DNA of 64,000 bases from Flavobacterium psychroterrae (GCF_018380615.1 NZ_JAGYVZ010000011.1:62001-126000); one strand, 5' to 3'; shown: positions 8,770 through 18,512, counted from the first letter of the stretch. Notes: generated by a model not told the origin, from the sequence alone. A program made the numbers and translations.

Positions 8770-9944
8770 ATAATAGTTTTCAATTTTATAGCCAAGCTTG
8801 TTAAATCATTATCATTTTTGAATTTTGCGATATTTTTTCTAAAATTCACTAATTTTTCGTTAAATCCATCTCTTTTTAATCCATCAATAATAAGTTTAAT
8901 ATCATCTAAATTATTGCATAGAAAACCCATCTCGCCATAACTATCAAACAACCATTGAAAAAAATCGTTTTTTATTGATATTATTGGAACATCTAACCTA
9001 ATAGCTTCAAAAATAGCTCCACTTGCACAAAGTTCATAAGCGGTATTGTCATAAAAAAAAATAATGAAATTTAATTTTGAAATTTCAATTTCAAAATTTT
9101 TTTGTGAAACGAAAGAGTCTGAATAAAGCTTTTTAACTAAATCCGTTTCAAAAGGATGAAGTTCAGGCAATATTTTTCCTATAGTAATAAAATTAATTTT
9201 GTCTTGAATGATATCCGCTTTATAATATTCTGCCAAAGAATATATATAATTAGAATTTTTAGATAACATCTGTGTTCCTATGGCACCTATATTTAATAAT
9301 TGATCATTACTATTGTTTAAATCCTTCAAATAATAATCAACAGAAAAATTATATGGATGCAATATAGAATGAGTTCTTTTTAAGATACGATGACTTACAA
9401 TTTTTTTTAAACTTTTTTTAATATTTTCTCCTAGTACAATATATTTAGTTTTTTTCGAGCTTAAATAAATTCCTGCTTTAAGAATAATTCCTAAAAACAC
9501 TTCGGATTTACGTTTCCCACTAATTTTCAAGAACTCTAACTCTCCATGTAGAATAATTATATGTTTTGATTTCTTTTGAAATAATAGTAGAAAATTTAAA
9601 AAAAAATGTCCGGTTGGAAACAGACATGTCCATACAAACAACTCACTTTTAAGAAGTTTGCCTTTACGAAGTATCTTAACGATTTGAATGCATTCACCAA
9701 TAATCTTCGATGTCCATTTAAATTTTTTTTCATCATAATACCCTTCAAAAGGTAAAAATTCAAGATTATTAAGCTGCTTATTACTTAAGCTCTCTTTTAC
9801 TGCATTATTATGATTTGTTTCAGCATAAAATATTATTTTTTGAGAGGGATACAATCCAGAAATCATTTCAACAAAACAACTATTTACCTGAAAATGAACT
9901 TCTCCTGTATGGGTAACTTCACTAATTATTATAACATCATTCAT
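8766..9944 (-). CDS. Probable GT-B glycosyltransferase, divergent
   Basis: Protein of 392 residues that I do not recognise with confidence. The C-terminal part has the layout of a GT-B donor domain: LLNIGAIGT opening the second Rossmann fold, IIFFYDNTAYELCASGAIFEAIRL, and a DVPIISIKNDF strand, resembling the E-x7-E area of family 4. The N-terminal half includes ELFVWTCLFPTGHFF and IILHGELEF, consistent with an acceptor domain. It is extremely AT-rich. It is embedded with ATGA and TAATG junctions between a polymerase gene and a GT2 gene, so a transferase in the same repeat-unit pathway is the best guess. Confidence 0.6.
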   Translation of the reverse strand: MNDVIIISEVTHTGEVHFQVNSCFVEMISGLYPSQKIIFYAETNHNNAVKESLSNKQLNNLEFLPFEGYYDEKKFKWTSKIIGECIQIVKILRKGKLLKSELFVWTCLFPTGHFFLNFLLLFQKKSKHIIILHGELEFLKISGKRKSEVFLGIILKAGIYLSSKKTKYIVLGENIKKSLKKIVSHRILKRTHSILHPYNFSVDYYLKDLNNSNDQLLNIGAIGTQMLSKNSNYIYSLAEYYKADIIQDKINFITIGKILPELHPFETDLVKKLYSDSFVSQKNFEIEISKLNFIIFFYDNTAYELCASGAIFEAIRLDVPIISIKNDFFQWLFDSYGEMGFLCNNLDDIKLIIDGLKRDGFNEKLVNFRKNIAKFKNDNDLTSLAIKLKTII

Positions 9945-11068
9945 TAAACATTTCTTTCTATTTTTTTATCAAAAATTGAATTATAAGGGACATAAAGATC
10001 ATAATATGAATTAATTAAAGCACTAAATCTTGCCCATGAAAAAAGGGTCATTAATACAAAAGCAAAAATCATCTTTTTTTTATGTGCCTTATAATATAAT
10101 AAAACGTAGCTAATTAAAAAAATCTCAAATATTAAAAAAGGAACTGACGCTCTTGCAAATATTGCTAAATCTTTTGCAAACAAAAAGTATATAATATTTC
10201 CTACTATATAAAGATTTAAGTAACCTTGAAAATAAACAAACCTCCCTTGTGATTTATTTTTTACATATAAAAACAAAGGAATTAAAATTAACCTTTTTAC
10301 AATTCCCATTATATACAAAACAAGAAGATTACTGTTGGTATTTAATCCTTCACTATCATTGCTTAAATAATTATTAATCTTCTCTCCCACAAAACCTTCC
10401 AAACCTAAAGCTTTGAGTAGTAAATCTAAAACTATATTACCAAATCCTATTAATCCTAAGAAAATACTAAAGAAAATAATATAATAAAATGACTTATCAG
10501 TAAATTTCTTCCAATAAATATAATATGCAAAAAAGTATAATAATGATGAAGTGTGAATACTTGCAGCTAATCCTACAAATAATAAAAATAAAACAGGCTT
10601 TTTAGTTATTATAAACCAAGTACTAAAAAGCGTTAGAGAAATAGCTAAATTTTGACGAACTGCAAAAATGTCGGCAAAATAATAGCATAGATATAGAAAA
10701 ACTAATGTGAAGAAAGTCTCCTTATGATATTTCAAAAAAAAGATAAATTTTAATGAAATACATAAAAAAGAAAGTATTAATAAAAAAACTGTATACTCTG
10801 ATGTAAAGTCTCTAATAGTAGCTAGAAAAACAACAAAACCAGGCTCAAAATTAACTGCATAATCCTCTGAAAAATAATAGAAAGAGTCAAAATAAGATTC
10901 CCAATCAGTACCGGTTTTCCATCTTAAGCCTGCAAACATCCACAAAATTACAAATACAGATATACTACCAAGAAATAAGTAAATTTTTCTGTATAATACT
11001 GGTGTCCGTATATAATCTGTAAAACTTAAAGCTGCGAAGAAGAAAAATAAAACTATATATGTTATCAA
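9944..11068 (-). CDS. EpsG/Wzy-type polysaccharide polymerase (second copy)
   Basis: Polytopic protein of 374 residues with about ten membrane spans. It carries the EpsG pattern: LRWKTGTDWESYFDSFYYF after the second span, then FEPGFVVF, and FAVRQNLAI in the central helix pair. Predicted to join repeat units in the periplasm. It shares only the fold and short motifs with the other EpsG-like protein at 3240-4313, so the pair is not a recent duplication. Two polymerases in one locus suggests two polymers or two linkages. It shares a TAATG junction with the transferase downstream. Confidence 0.82.
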   Translation of the reverse strand: MITYIVLFFFFAALSFTDYIRTPVLYRKIYLFLGSISVFVILWMFAGLRWKTGTDWESYFDSFYYFSEDYAVNFEPGFVVFLATIRDFTSEYTVFLLILSFLCISLKFIFFLKYHKETFFTLVFLYLCYYFADIFAVRQNLAISLTLFSTWFIITKKPVLFLLFVGLAASIHTSSLLYFFAYYIYWKKFTDKSFYYIIFFSIFLGLIGFGNIVLDLLLKALGLEGFVGEKINNYLSNDSEGLNTNSNLLVLYIMGIVKRLILIPLFLYVKNKSQGRFVYFQGYLNLYIVGNIIYFLFAKDLAIFARASVPFLIFEIFLISYVLLYYKAHKKKMIFAFVLMTLFSWARFSALINSYYDLYVPYNSIFDKKIERNV

Positions 11069-11111
11069 TATCTATTAAATCTGATTTATATTTAAAGCAT
11101 AATGCATTAAA

Positions 11112-12194
11112 TTATAGTAATTGCTTCTTTAAAGCTTCGAGGAATCTTATACCCCAGCGTAAATCTGGTTCCATATAATTACCCTCAGCCCACTCGTTCC
11201 AAGATTTAATAAAAATAATTTTATGTTCATCAGGTTTATCTTCTACAAGTTTAACCACATCCTTAACATGTCTTTCAAATATTTCAGGCGTAGAATTAGT
11301 CATAACAAGACCATCACGTCCACTTCTAGGTGTGTGATCCCATCCTGGGATTATACTAGGATAAACTTTTTGTTGTTTGTCAATTTCAGGTATGATAAAC
11401 CACTTAGACATAGTCTCATAAGAATATGCATTGGGTATATTTCTAAATAATTTATTTAATTTACCAGACACTTTTGCAATAAACGATCTATTTTGCACAA
11501 CGTATCTATTTAATCTTGTTGTGTTTACAGCATCAAGACCCGTTGACAATATATCCTGAACACTGTCATTCATATCATTATTGTGCCCAACAAAATGAAT
11601 GCCTTTTAAATTATTTACTAAGGCTAATTCCCTCCAAGTCTTCATGAAGGCGATTACCTCAGGATTTGCCAATGGCTTATAAATCATAAATAATGGCTTT
11701 CCATCAACCGTTATATAACGCTTATCTTTGAATGCAGGTAAAACTTCATAAAAATGAGCTGTATAATCTTCAATCCCCGGATATAGCTGTTCTATTAAAA
11801 TATTACGATTTACCAAACCATGATCAAAACCTTTCCAAGTTTCATTAGCCCAAGCTAAACAAAAAGGAAAATCAGGATCCCCTGAAGCTAAAACTTCATT
11901 AAATGGACGTTCTATAAGTCTTTTCCCATTACCAAACCAGTAATGCCAATAACAAAACCCTTCTACTCCATATTCGCTAGCCATCTCCGCCTGAGCTTTT
12001 CGAGTTTCTGACACACGTAAATCATAATAACCTAAATGCCCTGGTACTCTAGGTTGATAATGCCCTTTAAAAAGTGGTTTAGCTTTGCCTACATTAGTCC
12101 ATTCTGTAAAACCTTTTCCCCACCATTTATCATTTTCTGGTATTGGATGATATTGTGGTAAGTAAAATGCTATTACCCTTGCTTTAGTTTTCAT
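11112..12194 (-). CDS. WbsX-family glycosyltransferase (GH99-like)
   Basis: Protein of 360 residues typical of the WbsX family found in O-antigen and capsule loci. Diagnostic stretches are AFYLPQYHPIPENDKWWGKG at the N-terminus, GFTEWTNV, GVEGFCYWHYWFGNGKRL, the FCLAWANETW motif, and KSWNEWAEGNYMEPD near the C-terminus. The fold is that of GH99 endo-mannosidases, but family members in polysaccharide loci are treated as transferases. It has no signal peptide, which fits cytoplasmic assembly rather than degradation. It ends 43 bases before the second polymerase and begins one base into the acetyltransferase stop. Confidence 0.88.
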   Translation of the reverse strand: MKTKARVIAFYLPQYHPIPENDKWWGKGFTEWTNVGKAKPLFKGHYQPRVPGHLGYYDLRVSETRKAQAEMASEYGVEGFCYWHYWFGNGKRLIERPFNEVLASGDPDFPFCLAWANETWKGFDHGLVNRNILIEQLYPGIEDYTAHFYEVLPAFKDKRYITVDGKPLFMIYKPLANPEVIAFMKTWRELALVNNLKGIHFVGHNNDMNDSVQDILSTGLDAVNTTRLNRYVVQNRSFIAKVSGKLNKLFRNIPNAYSYETMSKWFIIPEIDKQQKVYPSIIPGWDHTPRSGRDGLVMTNSTPEIFERHVKDVVKLVEDKPDEHKIIFIKSWNEWAEGNYMEPDLRWGIRFLEALKKQLL

Positions 12195-12826
12195 TACTTA
12201 ATTTCTCTTATTATTCGAGCAGGATTTCCACCTGCCACACAGTTTTTTGGAATTGATTTTGTTACGACCGCATTTGCGCCAACTATTGAATTTTTACCAA
12301 TGGTTACACCAGGCAAAACAACAACTCCTTCACCTAGCCAAACATTATCTTCAATAATAATTGGTCCTTTACTATATAATTTTCTTTGTGCCGGAGGCAA
12401 TAATAAAGCCTCTTTTGTTATTTCTCCGTGAAAATGATCACTTATATAGACCTTACTAGCAAGCAAAACATTATTTCCTATGCTTATCCTATCTATAGCT
12501 CCTATATGACAATCCTTTTGAATAGAAACATTATCACCTATAATAATTTCAGGAGTAAATTTATCGCCTAAAAATTCATCAATCGCATCTAAACGCAAAC
12601 GTTGATCAGCTCCTACATTTGTTCCGACGGAAATATACTTTCCACCCTTCAAATATAGTGGATAAGCAAAAGAAACACTTTCGCCTATATTTCTAAATTC
12701 TCTGGTATGCCAAAAGGTATATAGTAAATTAAAAAAAATATCAATAGTGATTGACATTTTTTTTGTGAAAATATAAGAGAAAATTATAACAATGTTTCTA
12801 ATTATTTTTTTTAATATTCTCTTCAT
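12194..12826 (-). CDS. Hexapeptide-repeat acyltransferase
   Basis: Left-handed beta-helix acyltransferase of 210 residues. An N-terminal hydrophobic stretch (about residues 9-32) precedes repeats of the [LIV]-G-x4 type: IIIGDNVSIQKDCHIGA, ISIGNNVLLASKVYISDH, then IIIEDNVWLGEGVVVLPGVT and IGKNSIVGANAVVT. DHFHGE supplies a likely catalytic His. The ending VAGGNPARIIR is the family signature. It probably O-acetylates a sugar of the repeat unit using acetyl-CoA. It is joined by ATGA to the GT2 upstream and TAATG to the WbsX gene downstream. Confidence 0.87.
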   Translation of the reverse strand: MKRILKKIIRNIVIIFSYIFTKKMSITIDIFFNLLYTFWHTREFRNIGESVSFAYPLYLKGGKYISVGTNVGADQRLRLDAIDEFLGDKFTPEIIIGDNVSIQKDCHIGAIDRISIGNNVLLASKVYISDHFHGEITKEALLLPPAQRKLYSKGPIIIEDNVWLGEGVVVLPGVTIGKNSIVGANAVVTKSIPKNCVAGGNPARIIREIK

Positions 12827-13713
12827 TTTATCAATTTTCTAAAAAAGAACAATAATAACATTGGATAAAAATATGGTTCATACCAATATTTTTTAAAAAT
12901 GATTTTAAAGACTCCCTTAATCTCAAAATCAAAGTTTTCTTTCTTTGCAATTGTTAATGTAACAAACCATGGATAAACAAAATAGCGGCATAATCGATAT
13001 TTCTCTAATTCATAATTAAAAAAGGATAATTTCTCCTGTTTGATTATAAACAAATATTTATTAACAAAAATATCAAATACATTATATCCCCCTTTTTTAT
13101 TTGGAATTGCAACATCAAATAAATCTTCAAAATAAATTACAGTTGGCTTTTTATTATTTACTATTTGATATGTCCAATCTACTTGCGTAAATTGCAAATG
13201 TGCGTAACGTTCCTTATTTTCAATTTTAACAAAATCCTCACGCCAAACACCAAAATTTGCTATCCAAGTACTCCCAAAACTTGCCTGTGCAATATATGCT
13301 TCTTTTGAACTAACTTCTCTAACGCAATTTGAATTAAGAAACATATTTGAATAGAAAAAAATATTTTTTTTATCTTGTAAATGTTCTGCAATTTTATTAA
13401 TTATTGTCTGTAAGCAATTTTTCTTAAAAGAAAGGGTATCGTTAAACAATCTCACATAAGCTCCTGTAGCATAACTTAATGCAATAGAAAAATTTACATC
13501 TCTCACATTTACCTCATTTCGATAATATTTTACTAAGGGATATTTCCCAACAACTTCCATTGTGTTATCCGTGGAGCAATTATCCGATACTATCACTTCT
13601 ATTAGATCAGCATCAAAATCTGGATTAGAGAAAAGTGATTTTAGGGTATTATCTAAAACTTCGGCTCTATTATAAGTAGGAATACATAGAGATAATAAAA
13701 TATCATTATTCAT
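12823..13713 (-). CDS. Glycosyltransferase family 2
   Basis: GT-A type transferase of 296 residues: LSLCIPTYNRAEVL at the start, IEVIVSDNCSTDNT, and ARLFND-type loop (YVRLFNDT) in place of a strict DxD. The N-terminal CIPTYNR form is also seen in Salmonella abequosyltransferases of the WbaV type. Because this locus makes a CDP-3,6-dideoxyhexose, this enzyme or its neighbour at 13741 is a reasonable candidate for the dideoxyhexosyl transferase. That is inference only. The C-terminal end is hydrophobic and basic, suggesting membrane association. Confidence 0.88.
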   Translation of the reverse strand: MNNDILLSLCIPTYNRAEVLDNTLKSLFSNPDFDADLIEVIVSDNCSTDNTMEVVGKYPLVKYYRNEVNVRDVNFSIALSYATGAYVRLFNDTLSFKKNCLQTIINKIAEHLQDKKNIFFYSNMFLNSNCVREVSSKEAYIAQASFGSTWIANFGVWREDFVKIENKERYAHLQFTQVDWTYQIVNNKKPTVIYFEDLFDVAIPNKKGGYNVFDIFVNKYLFIIKQEKLSFFNYELEKYRLCRYFVYPWFVTLTIAKKENFDFEIKGVFKIIFKKYWYEPYFYPMLLLFFFRKLIK

Positions 13714-13740
13714 AATAAAAAGATTACGCTGTAATTATAA

Positions 13741-14775
13741 TTAAATTGACTTAAAAAAATCTTTTAGCACCTTTTTTATAAACTCTGAGACCAATAAAAC
13801 CTTAAATCCTAAACGTTCTAAAAATGTTTTAAACCTAACATTTATAACTTTATTAGAATATCCATTATAAAATGATAATCCAATCTGTAATAATTCTTTT
13901 TTAGAAATATTTTTTGGATCCATATAATAGTGAATGCATAATTCATTATTGCTCATTATATTTTTAAATTCGAATGTAGCCAAGTTTAATTCTCGAAAAA
14001 AAGATTTTATTATTAATTTTCTTTTTTCTAATTCAGAAATTGATAATGATTGAATATGACTCTCAAAATTTATTGCTAATTTTAATCTAGATTCCGGAGA
14101 AAAAAAAGCTTTTTTAGAATTTCCTTTAGTAGTTGCTGATTTATGTTTAGTGATTCTTTCCACACCTCTTTCAGGAGAAAATATTGAATCATAATATACA
14201 GCTCCATCTCCTAGCAAACTTAATTCTGCAAAGACAAATTCAAGTGGAAATAAATCAACAAACTCATAATCCGAAAATCTTTTAACAGCATCTATTGCTT
14301 TCCAATCATTATTTCTAAAAAAATAACCTGTTGGATGCCTTGTGATATAACCTAATTTATTTAATGCCTTAATTCCAGATGGAAAAGTTTCAAATAATAT
14401 TTTAGAATCTAAATTAAATTCACAATAACCAAAAGATACTGCTGAATTTTCTCTAAGAAATGTTTTAAATTTATCTATTTTTTGCCTATCAATATGATCA
14501 TGATCAGTAGAATAGACTAAATACTCACCTCTACCTTTATCCAAAACATTCATCATATTAAATAAGGCTCCTTTATTTACTCCGTTGGAATGCAAAGAAA
14601 GTCTTGTATCATCTATATTTTGCAAAATACTTAAAGTTTCGTCTGTAGAGCCATTGTCTAAAACTACAACTTCAATATTTTGATCATCATTTTCTAAAAT
14701 ACTTGTTACAAGCCTATGAACACTCTTTGCATTATTATAAGTTGGAATGCAAAAACTAATTTGTATGTTATTCAT
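13741..14775 (-). CDS. Glycosyltransferase family 2
   Basis: GT-A transferase of 344 residues. ISFCIPTYNNAKSV, then EVVVLDNGSTDETL and the DHDH acidic motif after LVYST mark the nucleotide-sugar site. The C-terminal 130 residues are Lys- and Phe-rich with no assigned domain. It lies nine bases after the ABC flippase gene and 27 before the next GT2, so all are co-transcribed. Like its neighbour, it starts with the SFCIPTYN form and could transfer the CDP-dideoxyhexose. Specificity is unproven. Confidence 0.88.
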   Translation of the reverse strand: MNNIQISFCIPTYNNAKSVHRLVTSILENDDQNIEVVVLDNGSTDETLSILQNIDDTRLSLHSNGVNKGALFNMMNVLDKGRGEYLVYSTDHDHIDRQKIDKFKTFLRENSAVSFGYCEFNLDSKILFETFPSGIKALNKLGYITRHPTGYFFRNNDWKAIDAVKRFSDYEFVDLFPLEFVFAELSLLGDGAVYYDSIFSPERGVERITKHKSATTKGNSKKAFFSPESRLKLAINFESHIQSLSISELEKRKLIIKSFFRELNLATFEFKNIMSNNELCIHYYMDPKNISKKELLQIGLSFYNGYSNKVINVRFKTFLERLGFKVLLVSEFIKKVLKDFFKSI

Positions 14776-14784
14776 AAATAAATT

Positions 14785-16542
14785 CTAATGAAGTATATTG
14801 TTTAATGAAGACTTAATTATACCTCCTTTGTCTAGCTCAATCACTTCTGTACAAAAACCAAGTGTATTTAATCGATGAGCGATTACCAATATAGTAATGT
14901 CTTTACTTAAATTCTCTATAGAATCTAAAACTTCCTTTTCTGTTTTACTATCTAGTGCACTCGTAGCTTCATCTAAAATAATCAAGCTTGCTTCTTTATA
15001 TAAAGCCCTAGCAATACCAATACGTTGACATTGTCCTCCTGATAATTGTACTCCTCTTTCGCCTACTCTTGTGTCATATTTTAGTGGCCAACTATCGATA
15101 ATTTCTGCAAGCTGTGCTTGTTCTGCTGCACGTCTAACTCGATTTTTGTCTATTAACTCAGTAGGGATCCCGAAAGCTATATTACTTTCAATTGTATTAT
15201 CAGCAAGAAAAACTATTTGGGGTACGTGCGCAATATGGGCTTGCCATGAACGACAATTAGATTCTGTTATTAACTGTCCATCAACTTTAATATTTCCTTC
15301 AGATGGATTTAATAGCCCCATTACAATATCAAGCAAAGTACTTTTTCCACAACCTGTTGTTCCAATAAATCCAATGCGAGCACCCTTAGTAATTTTTAAA
15401 TCAATATTTTTCAAAATTAAAGGTGTGTTTTCATTATAACGAAATGAAACGTTATTAACTGTTATATCCCTCTTGAACGGAACAGGTAGAGACACTGCTT
15501 CATCTATATTTTCCGGATAAGGTTGTTCTAGCAAATCTATCACATCTTTCAATGATGCTTGTGAACCAGTTATTGTAGACCATGCAGCATACAATTGTTG
15601 CGCATTTGGCAGCAATCGTTGTAAACCAAGTGTTAAAGCTGCTAAACTCGGCATCGCTTTTGCAAAACCTCCTGATATTGTAAGAGTATAAGAAACAAAT
15701 GCAATAAGTACCATTCCTAAAGAAACCAAAATAAAATTTGGTATTTGACCAATAATTTGATTAGTTCCCTGAGCTCGACGTAAAACTGAGTTTGTATTAT
15801 TATATGTTGTACAAAAATTTTCCTGACTATTATCAATTAGAACATCCCTTATACCACTTAAGCCTTCTTGTAAATTTTTAATAATATTATTTGATTCACG
15901 CGCAATAGTTACACTATTAATTTTTAATTTTTCTTTAGTCAACTTAATAATTACACCATAAACAATAATTAAACCACCTATAGCCATTAAAGCAACATTT
16001 GGCGTAACTACCAAGAGTGTTACAACTAATGTAATACAAAGTATTGTTGAACTTATCAAATTAAATACAGGCATCAGAATATAAAAAATAACCTCACTTA
16101 CTTTAACCCATATCCCATTAATTACATCACTACTATTACGAGAAACATGAATCGAATAAGGCTGATATAAAGTACGTTTATAAATATCATTACTCAGATC
16201 CCTACCGAGTGCAAAAGACAAGCGTACGGAAACCCAAGTAGACATTATCCTCATTGCCCCTGCAAGAATTACAGCTAAGCAGAAAAAAATAGTAACAGCA
16301 GCAATTATCTGATCTGTAGCAGTAATATTGAATGTTTTCAAGAAAGGTAAAATAAATGGTACATCAAGAATCTTATTCGGATCCATAAGCACACCAAAGA
16401 AAGGGAATACTGCTCCAATACTTAAAATTTCTGCAAATGATGCAAGTATCATTAAGATAATTAAAAATATAAAATGCAATCGTCTTGTTTTACCAATATA
16501 CTGCCAAAGTTTTTTAATATTTTTAAATATAGAATCTGTCAT
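14785..16542 (-). CDS. ABC transporter fused permease/ATPase, PglK-like lipid-oligosaccharide flippase
   Basis: Half-transporter of 585 residues: a six-helix type IV ABC exporter domain (about 20-330) then an ATPase domain. Walker A GTTGCGKST is at 394-402, the signature LSGGQ at 500-504, Walker B LIILDEATSALD with Glu525, and the switch His556. Architecture and location fit PglK/WlaB flippases, which turn undecaprenyl-linked oligosaccharides to the periplasmic side using ATP. No Wzx flippase was found in the window, so this is the only visible candidate. It would work as a homodimer in the inner membrane. Export of another amphiphile cannot be excluded. Confidence 0.87.
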   Translation of the reverse strand: MTDSIFKNIKKLWQYIGKTRRLHFIFLIILMILASFAEILSIGAVFPFFGVLMDPNKILDVPFILPFLKTFNITATDQIIAAVTIFFCLAVILAGAMRIMSTWVSVRLSFALGRDLSNDIYKRTLYQPYSIHVSRNSSDVINGIWVKVSEVIFYILMPVFNLISSTILCITLVVTLLVVTPNVALMAIGGLIIVYGVIIKLTKEKLKINSVTIARESNNIIKNLQEGLSGIRDVLIDNSQENFCTTYNNTNSVLRRAQGTNQIIGQIPNFILVSLGMVLIAFVSYTLTISGGFAKAMPSLAALTLGLQRLLPNAQQLYAAWSTITGSQASLKDVIDLLEQPYPENIDEAVSLPVPFKRDITVNNVSFRYNENTPLILKNIDLKITKGARIGFIGTTGCGKSTLLDIVMGLLNPSEGNIKVDGQLITESNCRSWQAHIAHVPQIVFLADNTIESNIAFGIPTELIDKNRVRRAAEQAQLAEIIDSWPLKYDTRVGERGVQLSGGQCQRIGIARALYKEASLIILDEATSALDSKTEKEVLDSIENLSKDITILVIAHRLNTLGFCTEVIELDKGGIIKSSLNNILH

Positions 16543-16583
16543 TGTTTATAAATCTTAAATTGTTTATTGCTGAATAAAATATA

Positions 16584-17615
16584 CTATATGGCTTTATTGC
16601 TTTTAACAATCCAATTAAACATTCTTTCTATTCCTTCCAATGAAGATACTTCAGGTTTCCAGTTTAATATGTTTTTAGCTTTTTCTACGTCAGCTACAAA
16701 AACACGTTGATCACTTTCACGTACGGGCAATTTAGTATAATCTAATTTCGTTTGCGAAATACTTTCAAGCATCGTAAATAATTCTAACAATGAGAGACTA
16801 TTGTTCGCACCTCCACCAACATTAAATGCTTGTCCTTTTGCTTTGTCTATATTTGTTATAGCTGCTAAATAAAGTCTTTTCATATCATCAGCATGAAGTA
16901 CATCTCGAACTTGCTTCCCACTTCCAGAAATAGTAAATGGTTCCGCATTAAGTAAATTCTTAGCCTCAAAAGCTTTTTGACAAAACCATCCAATCCAACC
17001 TTGATCATAAGTAGCAAATTGACGACCACCATACATAGATGAATGTCTAAACACAACAGTGTTTAAATCAAAAATTCTAGCATAATCTAGCATATATTGA
17101 TCAGCAGCACCTTTAGAGCATCCATAAGGAGAGTGAAAATCAAGTTGTGTCTTTTCATCGAATCCATTTGGCTTTTCAATGCATTCAAATCTATAATCTG
17201 TTTCATTATATGAATATTGCTCTAAATCTCCATATACTTTATTTGTTGACGAATATACTACTATAGCATCTTTTGCATACAATCTAACAGCTTCCAACAA
17301 ATTAACTGTTCCTAGTACGTTGATTTCAAAATCCATTCTAACATTTGCAATAGATGTTTTCATAGCAACTTGTCCAGCTAAATGAAAAATGGCATCTGGC
17401 TGAAAAGATTGTATTACACGAGTAATATCATTTTGATTTCTAATATCACCGTGTTCAAATTTAAATTTACCCTGACTCTGAAGCCATGTCAAATTTAAAC
17501 GAGACCCTTCCCTGTACAGATTATCAAACAAAAAGACTTCATCCCCTCTCAATATTGCATCTGAAGCTAAATTGCTGCCTAAAAATCCACAACCTCCAGT
17601 AATTAGTAATTTCAT
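16584..17615 (-). CDS. rfbE: CDP-paratose 2-epimerase (tyvelose epimerase)
   Basis: Extended SDR of 343 residues that inverts C2 of CDP-D-paratose to give CDP-D-tyvelose. Hallmarks: TGGCGFLGSNLAS at the N-terminus, HLAGQVAM, SSTNKVYGDLEQY, the HSPYGCSKGAADQYM stretch (Tyr164, Lys168) and MYGGRQFATYDQGW. These match my memory of Salmonella Typhi RfbE/TyvE almost word for word, and the length is the same. It follows rfbS by a one-base overlap, the same order as in Salmonella. Because branched-sugar genes lie upstream, it might also act on a C4-branched CDP-sugar. Confidence 0.93.
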   Translation of the reverse strand: MKLLITGGCGFLGSNLASDAILRGDEVFLFDNLYREGSRLNLTWLQSQGKFKFEHGDIRNQNDITRVIQSFQPDAIFHLAGQVAMKTSIANVRMDFEINVLGTVNLLEAVRLYAKDAIVVYSSTNKVYGDLEQYSYNETDYRFECIEKPNGFDEKTQLDFHSPYGCSKGAADQYMLDYARIFDLNTVVFRHSSMYGGRQFATYDQGWIGWFCQKAFEAKNLLNAEPFTISGSGKQVRDVLHADDMKRLYLAAITNIDKAKGQAFNVGGGANNSLSLLELFTMLESISQTKLDYTKLPVRESDQRVFVADVEKAKNILNWKPEVSSLEGIERMFNWIVKSNKAI

Positions 17616-18493
17616 TATTTTTGATCTTTAATTGTTAAAATTAATCCCTCTTCTAAACTAAATTTACAGTACCATCCTAATTCTTTCAAGGCAGTAATAT
17701 TAGCCTTTGATTTCATTACTTCTCCTACTCGATATGGCACAGCTCCAAATTCTAGATTAATATTTGATTCTGTAATTTTATGAACCGTTTCTACAAATTT
17801 TCTAATAGTAACAGATTTACCGCTTCCCACATCATATTGTGAGAAATATTCATCAACAAGCTTCTCTCGATTTAGTACTGCTATATATGCTGAAACGACG
17901 TCATCTATATAGATAAAGTCTCTACTTTGTTCACCAAGTGTCAATTTAAGTGATGTCGTATTTGAAATGCAATTATTAATGACATATGATGTAAATTTAG
18001 AATCATCATCACCTGGACCATAAAAATGTTCTAACCGCATATTTATGAATTCAATTCTATTTCTCATGGAATAAAACTTACCCCAATCAAGAAGATGGTT
18101 TTTTGAAAGCGAATATAAATTAAGAAACTTGTCAAGAATAGTATCTGTATTAATAAATTTACTCACATTTGCAACACTTGCACCATCAAGTAATTTTAAC
18201 GGAAAACTTGTATTTGCATCAAAAATTTCCCAAGGTGTTTCATTATTTCTTCCGTAACTTGTGGCGGTATGAATTACAACATCTATTTTATGGATATCTT
18301 GAAAAAAAGTCAAGAAATCAATATTTTCTATATCATAAAGATATATTTTAGGTAAAATTGTTTCAATTCTTTTTAATGAAGAAGATTTTCTTTTTAAGGC
18401 TACAACTTTATAACCCTGACTAACTAATTCTATAGCTAGATTACTTCCTAAAAAACCAGTAACTCCTGTAATTAAAATTGTTTTAGTATTCAT
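17615..18493 (-). CDS. rfbS: CDP-paratose synthase
   Basis: SDR of 292 residues that should reduce CDP-3,6-dideoxy-4-keto-D-glucose at C4 to CDP-paratose. It has TGVTGFLGSNLA, the RfbS-like SYGRNNETPWEIFDAN (79-94), YSLSK (Tyr127, Lys131), and RLEHFYGPGDDDSKFTSY followed by GEQSRDFIYIDDVV. These correspond to segments I recall in Typhi RfbS, including the unusual LEHFYG region. It stands between rfbH and rfbE as in Salmonella. An abequose-type reductase (opposite C4 outcome) is less likely given the RfbE neighbour. Confidence 0.87.
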   Translation of the reverse strand: MNTKTILITGVTGFLGSNLAIELVSQGYKVVALKRKSSSLKRIETILPKIYLYDIENIDFLTFFQDIHKIDVVIHTATSYGRNNETPWEIFDANTSFPLKLLDGASVANVSKFINTDTILDKFLNLYSLSKNHLLDWGKFYSMRNRIEFINMRLEHFYGPGDDDSKFTSYVINNCISNTTSLKLTLGEQSRDFIYIDDVVSAYIAVLNREKLVDEYFSQYDVGSGKSVTIRKFVETVHKITESNINLEFGAVPYRVGEVMKSKANITALKELGWYCKFSLEEGLILTIKDQK

Positions 18494-18512
18494 TAAGAAT
18501 ATTTCTCTTTAT

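Noticed and set aside
15071..15439. 122-residue plus-strand frame in the ABC transporter gene
   Set aside because: Antisense to the ATPase domain with all its motifs intact; a known shadow effect of conserved codons.
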